DNA of 64,000 bases from Lachnospiraceae bacterium (GTDB lineage: Bacteria; Bacillota; Clostridia; Lachnospirales; Lachnospiraceae), in the NCBI GenBank assembly GCA_015057525.1, contig SVEE01000005.1, forward strand, positions 93,510 through 157,509, given 5' to 3'. Each line of letters begins with the position of its first letter. The first letter of the stretch is position 1. Shown here piece after piece: positions 18,863 through 27,548 of this stretch. A program made the position numbers and the translations under genes. A model generated the notes under the pieces. The model was not told the origin of the DNA. It saw nothing but the letters and a program-made list of their open reading frames with translations, and did not search any database.

Positions 18863-21565
18863 TTATGCTTTTTTTATTTCTTTTTCCACGATACTTAAAA
18901 TATTTTTCAGTTCTTTCCTAAAATCATCATATGAGTTCTTTATGAATTCAACATCTTCACCCTTTGCAGCAAGCTCATGAGTCTTCGATATCTCCGAAAA
19001 ATCGCTTGCACCTATTGTGAGAGACGTACTTTTTAATGTGTGAGCAATTCTCGCATATTCTTTCCAGTTTTCCTGTTTAAAATATTCATCAATCTCATTT
19101 TCATATTGTTTGCCTTTTTCTACATAGGTTTCTAATATTTCAATATATAATTCTTTGCTTCCGCCACAATATTTAATTCCTTCTTCTTTGTTAAGAGTTA
19201 TCTCCTTATCTTGAGACTTAATTTCCTCACTAAGATACTTACTTAACATTTCATCCAACATATTATACTCTACTGGTTTTGTTATGTAATCAGTAAAACC
19301 TTCTTTTTCGTACATTTCTGAAGCCCCCTTTATGGCATTAGCCGTAAGAACAATTACATTTGTATCATTATTTAATCCTTCTCTATCATCTCTAATCATA
19401 TGAAGAGTCTCCACACCATCTGGCTCAGGCATCATATGATCCATAAATATTAGGTCGTATTTTTTTGTTTTGCACAAATCGTAACACTTACTACCACTTT
19501 CAGCATAATCTATACTGAGACCTGTTTTTCCTAGAAGTGCTTTCATTACCATAAGATTCATCTCGTTGTCATCAACAACAAGAACAGACAATTCTGATGA
19601 GAAACATCTCTCTGACTTAACTTCATCTTGCTGTACCAAATTCGCATAAGCAACCATAAGGTCACCCATAGGTGTATTGTCTTCCACCTGCTGAGGAATT
19701 TTAACAGTAAAACAACTTCCACTACCATATTCACTTCTTACATCAATTGTTCCCTTCATAGAATCAACCAACTGTTTTGTGATATTAAGACCTAAACCTG
19801 TTCCTTGAATGTATTTATTTCGTTTTAAATCCATTCTTTGGAAACTGTCAAACAAGGTTGACATATCTTCTTCACGTATACCAACACCGGTATCAGTAAC
19901 AGAAAACATTAATTGGAATTTATTTTTCTCTGTTATCCCTTTAGCACTTATAGTTATACTTCCCTGTTCTGTATACTTAACAGCATTAGACAGTAAATTG
20001 TTAAATATCTGTTTAATACGAATTTCGTCTCCAACCAAAACTGACGGTAACTTCTCGTCAACATCTAAATTAATATCAATTTCCTTCCCTTTAAGACGAA
20101 CACTAGCACCAAGTATTACATCATTAAGCATAGAAGCCACATTGTATGAATTTTCACATATTTCAAGTTTGCCTGCATCCAGCTTTGAAAAATCCAAAAT
20201 GTCATCTATAAGCCCAATAAGCATCTTACTTGCATTTTCAATATTTTTTGCATACTCTCTGGTTTCATTATTGTGGTTCTCTCTGAGAATCATTTCGTTC
20301 ATTCCTACAATTGTATTGATAGGCGTTCTAATCTCATGAGACATATTTGCAAGAAATAAAGCTTTAGACTCACTTGCTGCCACAGCAATTTGCTTTTCCT
20401 TTTCAAGCTGAAGCAAATCTCTTCCTGTCTTTATAACAGCCATAAAGAAAAGAAATACTAATCCAAGACACAAAGCTATTCCGTTATACAATGCAGCTCT
20501 GTCGTATACCTGATATATCTCGCATAAACCAGCAAACATAAGTCCTGCTAATCCAAAAGCAACCTCTTTGTATTCTTTTATGAATCCACTCTTAATATCT
20601 GCTATTACAGTGCCAAAAATCATAACAATAAGCACAACTAATATAATATGCGATGCTCCCATTGTCTCAGAAAAATCTTTAACATCACTTAATTGGAGCA
20701 AAGTAGAAATAATAAAATTTATTACAGAACATATTGCAATAAGTATAAAACCTTTTTCATAACGTCTTTTTTGTATTTGATTAATATATGACATGAAAGG
20801 AAACGGTAAAAGCATTACCATGAAAAATCCAACATCACTTGCAATTGTACTGTTTGGTAAGAAAATTTGTCTAAGTCTTGACTCTGCAATAATCCATACT
20901 GAAGATACAAGAAGACCTACACCTAAATATGAAATATCCATGCTATTCTTATAAACACATCGAACTATAATTGTATATACTACAACCATGACACTTAACA
21001 AAAGCATAAACAAAGCAAGTATAGTAACAGGAAGATATGTTCTGAAGAATCCTGTCCAAATCTGCTCTCTATCACCCTCATATATATCATTAACATATCC
21101 TGAATACGGTGAGTTGCTAACTATTTCCATAGTAAGTGTTTTACCTGCATCCTCAGGAAAAAGTTCGGCAAAAATATACACACTAACACTATTTTTACCA
21201 AATTTTCTAGTGCCCTTAGTACTGTAATTCTCTCTTACTTCACCATCAACACTTATCTTAATATCCTGTTGGGAACTTCTGATACATATCCATGTGCCAT
21301 TCATGTTCTCTGGAATTTTTTTCTCTATAATGAGCACATTTCCTGGCTTTACATTACAAGAGCCAGGCACAGTTATCGGAGTTTTGGTTCCGTCAGGCAT
21401 AACCATCTCCCAACCATCATTAAAAGACCTACTTCCACCTACTTTGAAATAGGATTCTTTTTCTGCCCATAACTCTCCTATGACAAAATATGCAATCGAT
21501 ACAATTAAGAATGCACCTAAAATACATTGTAAAATTTTCATAATATTACTAGTCTTTATCTCCAT
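18863..21565 (-). CDS. 7TM hybrid sensor histidine kinase with receiver and HPt domains
   Basis: A 900-residue membrane phosphorelay protein. After an N-terminal anchor (about 10-32), an extracellular beta-sandwich-like domain (about 38-165) resembles the sugar-binding-like domain of 7TMR-DISM receptors. About seven membrane segments (175-385) and a short coiled coil follow. The cytoplasmic part has HisKA (ANMSHEIRTPIN, phospho-His about 410), HATPase (NNLLSNAVKY, DTGVGI, GTGLGL), a receiver (VVDDNEMN, phospho-Asp in FMDHMMPEPDG, ITKPVE) and a C-terminal HPt domain (IAHTLKSTSLTIG). The ligand is unknown. It has a good extended -10 promoter, and no terminator separates it from ykgJ-like, mtnN and luxS. 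Confidence 0.92.
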   Translation of the reverse strand: MEIKTSNIMKILQCILGAFLIVSIAYFVIGELWAEKESYFKVGGSRSFNDGWEMVMPDGTKTPITVPGSCNVKPGNVLIIEKKIPENMNGTWICIRSSQQDIKISVDGEVRENYSTKGTRKFGKNSVSVYIFAELFPEDAGKTLTMEIVSNSPYSGYVNDIYEGDREQIWTGFFRTYLPVTILALFMLLLSVMVVVYTIIVRCVYKNSMDISYLGVGLLVSSVWIIAESRLRQIFLPNSTIASDVGFFMVMLLPFPFMSYINQIQKRRYEKGFILIAICSVINFIISTLLQLSDVKDFSETMGASHIILVVLIVMIFGTVIADIKSGFIKEYKEVAFGLAGLMFAGLCEIYQVYDRAALYNGIALCLGLVFLFFMAVIKTGRDLLQLEKEKQIAVAASESKALFLANMSHEIRTPINTIVGMNEMILRENHNNETREYAKNIENASKMLIGLIDDILDFSKLDAGKLEICENSYNVASMLNDVILGASVRLKGKEIDINLDVDEKLPSVLVGDEIRIKQIFNNLLSNAVKYTEQGSITISAKGITEKNKFQLMFSVTDTGVGIREEDMSTLFDSFQRMDLKRNKYIQGTGLGLNITKQLVDSMKGTIDVRSEYGSGSCFTVKIPQQVEDNTPMGDLMVAYANLVQQDEVKSERCFSSELSVLVVDDNEMNLMVMKALLGKTGLSIDYAESGSKCYDLCKTKKYDLIFMDHMMPEPDGVETLHMIRDDREGLNNDTNVIVLTANAIKGASEMYEKEGFTDYITKPVEYNMLDEMLSKYLSEEIKSQDKEITLNKEEGIKYCGGSKELYIEILETYVEKGKQYENEIDEYFKQENWKEYARIAHTLKSTSLTIGASDFSEISKTHELAAKGEDVEFIKNSYDDFRKELKNILSIVEKEIKKA

Positions 21566-21601
21566 TTTGTCCCCCTGTATAAAGCTAAAACGTCTCTCTT
21601 T

Positions 21602-21629
21602 AGTATATCACTTTGAATATTTATTACAA
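21602..21629 (-). promoter_or_regulatory. Extended -10 promoter of the hybrid kinase gene
   Basis: TTGTAA, 16 bases, then TATACT preceded by TG (extended -10). It lies just upstream of the kinase start, partly inside the promoter-distal end of the C39-like gene region. Confidence 0.6.
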
Positions 21630-21632
21630 TAT

Positions 21633-22304
21633 TTACAAACTACAATAAAGTATATTAGTGAAAAAACTAAGTTTATTTATCCAATCCACAACCTTTATAT
21701 AATATTTCTTTCCCCATGATGAAACAACAAAATATTTTTCATCATTCTCAGGTATATCTACGACGTCAATAATATTAAAATAATGTGAGGTACAGCTTGT
21801 ACTCTTACATAATTTTGAATTCTCATATGTATAAAAATCCAACTGTCTGTTTCTAAGAAACACAAAATATGATGTGGTAATAGGAATATCCTTATTTAAC
21901 ATATCCTCAATATACGACATGATACAGTTTTTCCTTATTGTAGGTGCCCACTTGATTTTAGATTTCATACCGAGCTGTCTCATAAAAGTTTTTAAGCCGC
22001 TTTTCATAGTCCAAGGCAACAATCCTAATTTGCTTAAAAATTTAAAACGCGAAAAAAAATACGAATCCTTGTATCTTTTATTAACATAATTTCTATAATC
22101 ATCATAGGCTATATTATTTATGTCATAAAATATTTCTTCTGTATCATCTGTTTTTACATATTTATTCCATAACAATATTTCCATATTACACATAGAAATA
22201 ACTCCACATCCATATTCACTGAATATGCTGTCATCTTCTTTCCACCAGCCCTGTTTTCCACCATAATACAGTTCTTGATTTTTATTAATTGTTATAAATC
22301 CCAA
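21633..22304 (-). CDS. Papain/C39-like cysteine peptidase-fold protein
   Basis: A 223-residue protein with the order of motifs expected of a C39/papain-like fold: GGKQGWWKEDDSIFSEYGCG (putative nucleophile Cys in YGCGVIS), a later His in TSHYFNIIDVVDI, then VVSSWGKKYYI, which occupies the place of the usual WG-containing strand. No ABC transporter domain is attached. The start is placed at a TTG giving MGFITINKNQ, because GAGGAG lies 6 bases upstream; the ORF-track start has no ribosome binding site and runs through a hairpin. It follows a 40-residue peptide gene and may act on that peptide or on peptidoglycan or protein; the assignment is by motif only. Confidence 0.6.
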   Translation of the reverse strand: MGFITINKNQELYYGGKQGWWKEDDSIFSEYGCGVISMCNMEILLWNKYVKTDDTEEIFYDINNIAYDDYRNYVNKRYKDSYFFSRFKFLSKLGLLPWTMKSGLKTFMRQLGMKSKIKWAPTIRKNCIMSYIEDMLNKDIPITTSYFVFLRNRQLDFYTYENSKLCKSTSCTSHYFNIIDVVDIPENDEKYFVVSSWGKKYYIKVVDWINKLSFFTNILYCSL

Positions 22305-22339
22305 GTTCAACTCCTCATAAATACAGGCCCATTTAATAT

Positions 22340-22368
22340 AAGCCTTTAAGTAGCTCACTTAAAGGCTT
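22340..22368 (-). repeat. Perfect intercistronic hairpin between peptide and C39-like genes
   Basis: Twelve perfect base pairs (AAGCCTTTAAGT with ACTTAAAGGCTT) and a 5-base loop just after the small peptide stop codon. No strong T run follows, so it is more likely to cause partial termination or to stabilise the peptide mRNA against 3' decay than to end transcription completely. Confidence 0.7.
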
Positions 22369-22373
22369 TACTC

Positions 22374-22496
22374 TTACTCAAATAAACCTGCGTCTGCCAT
22401 ACAGTCTTCAAGATTATCTATAATCCACTTTTTTATGAATCTTTCAAATGGAGTTGGGTACAGCTTACTGTATCCATCATCAAGTACATTGCCCAT
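22374..22496 (-). CDS. 40-residue peptide upstream of the C39-like gene
   Basis: A short peptide, beginning MGNVLDDGYSKLYPTPFERF and ending LEDCMADAGLFE, not recognisable as a known family. The start is chosen at the ATG 7 bases after GGGGGAG; the 63-residue ORF of the track would contain the promoter. It is acidic, amphipathic (FIKKWIIDNLEDCM) and has a single Cys but no signal peptide. Its own extended -10 promoter and the perfect hairpin after its stop suggest it is made in excess over the C39-like protein downstream. It might be a substrate, a regulator or simply a small partner of that protein. Confidence 0.55.
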   Translation of the reverse strand: MGNVLDDGYSKLYPTPFERFIKKWIIDNLEDCMADAGLFE

Positions 22497-22512
22497 TGTT
22501 ATTCTCCCCCTT

Positions 22513-22541
22513 TTGTTTTTCACATCCAATACATTTATTAT
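22513..22541 (-). promoter_or_regulatory. Extended -10 promoter of the peptide/C39-like pair
   Basis: A minus-strand TATAAT preceded by TGG (extended -10) with GTGACG 17 bases upstream, about 40 bases before the peptide start codon. Coordinates are approximate to a few bases. Confidence 0.5.
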
Positions 22542-22584
22542 ACCACTGTCGCTCATATTCGTCACTTTATATTTATTTATAAGA

Positions 22585-22624
22585 ACAAAAAAGAGGTTAT
22601 CCCTTCAAGCAAGGAATAACCTCT
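22585..22624 (-). terminator. Intrinsic terminator of the butyrate operon (after etfA)
   Basis: Minus-strand stem AGAGGTTATTCCTT with its complement (one G-T pair), short loop and six T. It closes the thl-crt-hbd-bcd-etfB-etfA transcript. Confidence 0.85.
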
Positions 22625-22656
22625 GTAATTATTTCAATATAGTGAGCTCGATAAAT

Positions 22657-23712
22657 TTACTTTCCAGCTATCTCAGCCTTAAGTGCTGTAGTAAGAGCAG
22701 GAACTATCTTGTTTAAGTCGCCTACGATACCGTAATCTGCTACATCAAAGATAGGAGCATCTGCATCCTTATTGATTGCGATGATGATATCAGACTCTTC
22801 CATACCAGCAACGTGCTGAATTGCACCTGAGATACCGATTGCGAAGTAGAGATTAGGACGTACAGTCTTACCAGTCTGTCCTACCTGGTAATCTCTCTCC
22901 ATCCAGCCTGAATCAACAACTGCTCTTGAACAACTTACTGTTCCACCAAGAACCTCTGCAAGATCCTGAAGAAGCTTGAAGTTCTCTGCTGAACCAACAC
23001 CACGACCACCTGATACTAAAATCTTAGCATCCATGATATCTACTGTATCCTTAACTGATTTAACAATCTCAAGAATTTCAACATATTTGTTATCTGGAGT
23101 AAATCCAGGATTGAACTCGATAACTTCTGCCTTAGCACCATCAATTCTATCAATCTTCTGCATAACACCAGGACGTACAGTTGCCATCTGTGGTCTGTTG
23201 TCTGGACATGCGATTGTAGCAATTGTGTTACCACCAAATGCAGGACGAGTCATAAGAAGCTGATTGTGCTTCTGCTCCTGATTAGGGATTGGGTTGATTG
23301 GGAAATCACCAATCTCAAGAACTGTACAGTCTGCTGTAAGACCTGTAGCAACTCTTGCTGAAACACGAGGGCCAAGATCTCTACCAATAGCTGTAGCACC
23401 AACTAATACGATATCTGGCTTGTACTCGTTAATTACAGAAGCCATAGCGTGTGTATAAGGCTCTGTTCTGTACTCCTTTAATTCTGGATCGTCTACAACG
23501 ATAACCTTGTCAGCACCATATGCTGCAAGCTCGTCAGCAAGATTCTTAACCTGATATCCGATAAGAATTGCTGTAACATCTGTATCTAAGTCTTTTGCAA
23601 GATCCTTTGCCTTACCGAGTAACTCAAATGCGATTCCGCTTAACTCGTTATCAACCTGCTGTGCAAAGACATATACTCCTTTATATTGTTCTAAACCCAT
23701 TTTATTCACCAC
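22657..23712 (-). CDS. etfA: Electron transfer flavoprotein alpha subunit
   Basis: Large subunit of EtfAB. With butyryl-CoA dehydrogenase it forms the bifurcating complex that reduces crotonyl-CoA and ferredoxin with NADH. The 351 residues end in the FAD domain, with GRGVGSAENF, SCSRAVVDSGWMERDYQVGQ and the ETF alpha signature LYFAIGISGAIQHVAGM...IIAINKDADAPIF. The start is ambiguous: the GTG of the ORF track (MVNKMGLEQ), the following GTG and the ATG of MGLEQYKG all lie within 12 bases and share a weak ribosome binding site. It is the last gene of the operon. Confidence 0.96.
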   Translation of the reverse strand: MVNKMGLEQYKGVYVFAQQVDNELSGIAFELLGKAKDLAKDLDTDVTAILIGYQVKNLADELAAYGADKVIVVDDPELKEYRTEPYTHAMASVINEYKPDIVLVGATAIGRDLGPRVSARVATGLTADCTVLEIGDFPINPIPNQEQKHNQLLMTRPAFGGNTIATIACPDNRPQMATVRPGVMQKIDRIDGAKAEVIEFNPGFTPDNKYVEILEIVKSVKDTVDIMDAKILVSGGRGVGSAENFKLLQDLAEVLGGTVSCSRAVVDSGWMERDYQVGQTGKTVRPNLYFAIGISGAIQHVAGMEESDIIIAINKDADAPIFDVADYGIVGDLNKIVPALTTALKAEIAGK

Positions 23713-23724
23713 TTTTCCTTTATA

Positions 23725-24507
23725 TTATATTACGTGCTTATCTTTAAGCTTGCCTACGATGTAATCAACAGCTTCAGCTGGATCAAGAGTAACCTTTTCG
23801 CCGCTACCCTTTCTTACCTTATCAGAAGCCTTAGCAATCTTAGTAGGTGATCCCTTGAGACCAAGGTTAGCATCATCTACATCTACAAGATTTGCTCTAC
23901 CCCATACTGTAATCTCTGCATCACATGCATCAAAGATTCCACCTGGAGTCATGTAACGTGGCTCATTTAATTCTGCAAGAGCAGTTACAAGGCATGGCAT
24001 CTGAGCCTTAACCATATGGTATCTGTCCTCATACTGTCTCTTAACGATTACACTGTTACCCTCAATCTTAATATCCTCAGCATATGAAATAACTGGAATG
24101 TTAAGATGCTCTGAAATCTGTGGTCCAACCTGAGCAGTATCACCATCGATAGCCTGACGACCAGTGATGATTAAGTCATACTCTAAGTTTCTAATTGCAC
24201 CTGCAAGAGTAGTTGATGTAGCCCAAGTATCAGCACCACCAAGAACTCTATCTGTAACAAGGATTCCCTTGTCTGCACCCATAGCCATAGCCTCACGAAG
24301 AACGTCCTCAGCCTTTGGAAGACCCATTGTGATAACTGTAACTTCTGCGCCTGTCTCATCCTTAATTCTAAGAGCTGCCTCAAGACCAGCCTTATCATCA
24401 GGATTCATGATTGTGAGCATTGCTCCTCTATCTAATGTACCATCTGGATTGAACTTAACTCCACCCTTAGTATCAGGTACCTGCTTAATACAAACTATAA
24501 TCTTCAC
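23725..24507 (-). CDS. etfB: Electron transfer flavoprotein beta subunit
   Basis: Small subunit of EtfAB, 260 residues. The start MKIIVCIKQVPDT is typical, and the ETF beta signature region (EYDLIITGRQAIDGDTAQVG, QMPCLVTALAELNEPRYMTP) is intact. The start codon is GTG with AAGGAGGT 7 bases upstream. It lies between bcd and etfA with gaps of about 12 bases; bcd, etfB and etfA together encode the complex that links crotonyl-CoA reduction to ferredoxin reduction. Confidence 0.97.
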   Translation of the reverse strand: MKIIVCIKQVPDTKGGVKFNPDGTLDRGAMLTIMNPDDKAGLEAALRIKDETGAEVTVITMGLPKAEDVLREAMAMGADKGILVTDRVLGGADTWATSTTLAGAIRNLEYDLIITGRQAIDGDTAQVGPQISEHLNIPVISYAEDIKIEGNSVIVKRQYEDRYHMVKAQMPCLVTALAELNEPRYMTPGGIFDACDAEITVWGRANLVDVDDANLGLKGSPTKIAKASDKVRKGSGEKVTLDPAEAVDYIVGKLKDKHVI

Positions 24508-24520
24508 GTTAAGTACCTCC

Positions 24521-25687
24521 TTACTTTAATAAGTCAGCAGAGATAACCATACGCTGTACTTCTGAAGTACCCTCGTAAATCTCTGTGATCTTAGCATCAC
24601 GCATCATACGCTCAACATCGTACTCTCTGATGTATCCGTATCCACCATGTAACTGAACTGCCTTAGTAGTTACTTCCATAGCTACCTCTGCAGCATATAA
24701 CTTAGCCTGAGCAGCCTCAACACCATATGAAGTCTTGTGGTCAATCTGATACTGAGCCTTCTTCATAGCTGCCTTGTATACTAACATTCTAGCTGCTTCA
24801 ACCTTAGTTGCCATGTCAGCTAACTGGAACTGAGTATTCTGGAACTGAGCGATTGAACGACCGAACTGCTTTCTTTCCTTAACGTAGTTAACTGTTGCCT
24901 CAAGAGCACCTGCTGCAATACCAAGAGCCTGAGCTGCGATACCGATACGTCCACCATCAAGTGTGTGCATAGCGATAGCAAATCCCTTACCCTTCTGACC
25001 AAGTAAGTTCTCCTTTGGAATTCTACAGTCAGTGAAGATAAGCTCGTAAGTTGAAGAACCTCTGATACCCATCTTCTTTTCCTTAGTACCGAATGTAAAT
25101 CCTGGAGTTCCCTTATCTACGATAAATGCTGAAATCTCCTTGAAAGGACGACCCTTCTTCTCTACGATACCAGTAACTGCGATTACGATATATACATCTG
25201 CTTCCTTACCATTAGTGATGAAGCACTTAGATCCGTTAAGAACCCACTCATCTCCATCAAGAACAGCCTTAGTCTGCTGACCCTGTGCATCTGTACCAGC
25301 ACCTGGCTCAGTAAGACCGAAAGCACCTAACTTCTTACCTGAACAAAGGTCTGGTAAATACTTCTGCTTTTGCTCCTCAGTACCATAAGTCTGAATTGGA
25401 TCAACACAAAGTGATGTATGTGCAGAAACAATAACACCTGTAGTACCACAAACCTTTGAAAGCTCCTCAACACACATAGCATATGTTAAAGGATCACAAC
25501 CCTGTCCGCCGTACTCCTTTGGTACAGGAATTCCTAAGAATCCACTCTTAGCCATTTTCTCTACTGTCTCTCTTGGGAAGCATTCTGTTTCATCAACTTC
25601 CTGTGCAAGAGGCTTTACTTCATTCTGTGCAAAATCTCTGAAAAGAGTTCTTGCCATCTCATGCTTCTTACTTAAAGTAAAATCCAT
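24521..25687 (-). CDS. bcd: Butyryl-CoA dehydrogenase (acyl-CoA dehydrogenase)
   Basis: FAD enzyme that reduces crotonyl-CoA to butyryl-CoA with EtfAB. The 388 residues hold the acyl-CoA dehydrogenase signatures GAFGLTEPGAGTDAQGQQT and QLADMATKVEAARML. The catalytic base Glu is in the usual C-terminal place (ITEIYEGTSEVQRMVI). GGAGG lies before the ATG. Its position between hbd and etfB and the complete pathway around it make butyryl-CoA the likely product rather than a longer acyl chain. Confidence 0.95.
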   Translation of the reverse strand: MDFTLSKKHEMARTLFRDFAQNEVKPLAQEVDETECFPRETVEKMAKSGFLGIPVPKEYGGQGCDPLTYAMCVEELSKVCGTTGVIVSAHTSLCVDPIQTYGTEEQKQKYLPDLCSGKKLGAFGLTEPGAGTDAQGQQTKAVLDGDEWVLNGSKCFITNGKEADVYIVIAVTGIVEKKGRPFKEISAFIVDKGTPGFTFGTKEKKMGIRGSSTYELIFTDCRIPKENLLGQKGKGFAIAMHTLDGGRIGIAAQALGIAAGALEATVNYVKERKQFGRSIAQFQNTQFQLADMATKVEAARMLVYKAAMKKAQYQIDHKTSYGVEAAQAKLYAAEVAMEVTTKAVQLHGGYGYIREYDVERMMRDAKITEIYEGTSEVQRMVISADLLK

Positions 25688-25723
25688 TGTTAATTTTCCT
25701 CCTATAAAATTATGTGCTCTTAA

Positions 25724-26596
25724 TTACTGAGCATCCATTGGTGTCTTAGTACGGTCAGCATTGTAGATATAGAATCCCTTACCGCTCTTACAACCAAGGT
25801 TACCGCCACGAACCATCTTACGAAGTAATGGACATGCACGATACTTGCTATCACCAGTCTCGTTATAAAGAACATCCATAATAGCAAGACAAATATCTAA
25901 TCCAACGAAATCACCTAACTCAAGTGGTCCCATTGGGTGGTTAGCACCAAGCTTCATAGCTGCATCAATACCAGCTACATCAGAAACACCCTCCATCTTA
26001 ATGAATGCTGCTTCATTAATCATAGGAATTAAGATACGGTTAACAACGAAACCTGCTGCCTCGTTAACCTGAACTGGTGTCTTACCGATTTCCTCAGAAA
26101 TCTTAATAATAGTATCAACTGTCTCCTGTGGAGTGTTAACACCTGCAATAACCTCAACCAACTTCATTCTATCAGCAGGATTGAAGAAATGCATACCAAT
26201 CATAGGACGAGTAAGACCATTTCCAATCTCAGTGATTGAAAGTGATGATGTATTTGAAGCAAAGATACACTCTGGCTTACAGATTTTATCTAACTCACCA
26301 AAAGTAGTCTTCTTAACTCCCATATCTTCAAATGCAGCCTCAACGATTAAATCGCAATCTGCACAGAGATCTTCCTTAAGACCTGGAGTGATGCTGTTAA
26401 GAATTGCATCAACCTTCTCCTGTGTCATTTTACCTTTTTCTACAAGCTTTGCATAGCCTTTAGCAATCTTGTCCTTACCGCCTTCAGCCCACTCCTGCTT
26501 GATGTCACAAAGAGCTACTTCGTAACCGTCAACCATAGCAAATGCCTTAGCAATACCCTGACCCATGGTACCTGCACCAATAACGCCAACTTTCAT
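25724..26596 (-). CDS. hbd: 3-Hydroxybutyryl-CoA dehydrogenase
   Basis: NAD(P)H-dependent reduction of acetoacetyl-CoA to 3-hydroxybutyryl-CoA. The 290 residues show the Rossmann motif GVIGAGTMGQGIAKAF at the N terminus, the SNTSSLSITEI block, the catalytic His in GMHFFNPADRMKLVE and the conserved VNRILIPMINEA. GGAGG precedes the ATG. A 142-base spacer with two hairpins separates it from crt upstream, longer than any other gap in the operon. Confidence 0.96.
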   Translation of the reverse strand: MKVGVIGAGTMGQGIAKAFAMVDGYEVALCDIKQEWAEGGKDKIAKGYAKLVEKGKMTQEKVDAILNSITPGLKEDLCADCDLIVEAAFEDMGVKKTTFGELDKICKPECIFASNTSSLSITEIGNGLTRPMIGMHFFNPADRMKLVEVIAGVNTPQETVDTIIKISEEIGKTPVQVNEAAGFVVNRILIPMINEAAFIKMEGVSDVAGIDAAMKLGANHPMGPLELGDFVGLDICLAIMDVLYNETGDSKYRACPLLRKMVRGGNLGCKSGKGFYIYNADRTKTPMDAQ

Positions 26597-26631
26597 TCTA
26601 ATGTCCTCCTAAAATATATTTGTTGAATATC

Positions 26632-26664
26632 CTGTTTGAATTCATATACGTTTCGTTCAAACAG
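26632..26664 (-). repeat. Intercistronic hairpin 1 (crt-hbd spacer)
   Basis: Nine perfect base pairs (CTGTTTGAA with TTCAAACAG) and a 15-base loop in the unusually long spacer between crt and hbd. No T run follows, so it is unlikely to be a full terminator. Confidence 0.55.
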
Positions 26665-26684
26665 TCATCCTTATTTCACACATA

Positions 26685-26711
26685 TAGGATGGTCAATGCT
26701 TGGCCACCCTA
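26685..26711 (-). repeat. Intercistronic hairpin 2 (crt-hbd spacer)
   Basis: TAGGGTGGCC pairs with the following complement with one G-T pair and one mismatch around a short loop. It lies about 20 bases upstream, in transcription order, of hairpin 1. Confidence 0.45.
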
Positions 26712-26738
26712 ATGTGCTAAAATCATATTAAAATATAA

Positions 26739-27530
26739 CTATTTGTTCTGGAAAGGAACTACCTTTAATTTCTTTTCCTTATCCTTCTCTAAGAAGTTGC
26801 CCATACCAGCCTTCTGATCTTCTGTTTCGAAGCAATCACCAAAAAGCTTCTCCTCAATAACAATTGCAGCATCCATATCAACCTGCATACCATCATTGAT
26901 AGCCTTCTTACAGTTACGTACAGCTATAGGAGCATTCTGAGCAATCTTTGCTGCAAGCTTCTTAGCTGCTGGCATTAACTCTTCCTGAGTATAAACAGCA
27001 TTAACAAGACCAATTCTTAAAGCCTCATCTGCCTTAATATTGATAGCAGAATAAATCATCTGCTTAGCCATACCCTCGCCAACAAGACGAGCAAGTCTCT
27101 GAGTTCCACCAAAACCTGGTGTAATTCCAAGGCCCACCTCTGGCTGACCAAATACCGCATTATCAGAGCAAATTCTGATATCACAGCTCATAGAAATCTC
27201 ACATCCACCACCAAGTGCAAAACCATTAATAGCTGCAATTACAGGAATAGGGAATGTTTCAATCTTTCTAAATACATCGTTACCCTTCTTACCAAAAGCC
27301 TCACCCTCAGCCTTTGTAAGAGTTGACATTTCTCCGATATCAGCACCAGCAACAAAACTCTTCTCACCAGCACCAGTAAGGATAACTGCTCTAGTTGCAT
27401 CTAAATCGATAGCATCAAATGTAGCATCAAGTTCCTCGAGAACCTGGCTGTTAAGAGCATTAAGCGCTCTCTCTCTGTTAATTGTTACGATACCAACGTA
27501 TCCGTCCTGCTCGTAAGTTATAAATTCCAT
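26739..27530 (-). CDS. crt: 3-Hydroxybutyryl-CoA dehydratase (crotonase)
   Basis: Enoyl-CoA hydratase-family enzyme that dehydrates 3-hydroxybutyryl-CoA to crotonyl-CoA. The 263 residues contain the oxyanion-hole segments GAGEKSFVAGADIGEM and NGFALGGGCEISMSCDIRI, and the catalytic Glu region GQPEVGLGITPGFGGTQRL. AAGGAG precedes the ATG. It starts 18 bases after the thl stop. Confidence 0.96.
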   Translation of the reverse strand: MEFITYEQDGYVGIVTINRERALNALNSQVLEELDATFDAIDLDATRAVILTGAGEKSFVAGADIGEMSTLTKAEGEAFGKKGNDVFRKIETFPIPVIAAINGFALGGGCEISMSCDIRICSDNAVFGQPEVGLGITPGFGGTQRLARLVGEGMAKQMIYSAINIKADEALRIGLVNAVYTQEELMPAAKKLAAKIAQNAPIAVRNCKKAINDGMQVDMDAAIVIEEKLFGDCFETEDQKAGMGNFLEKDKEKKLKVVPFQNK

Positions 27531-27548
27531 CTGAATTCTCCTTAATGA

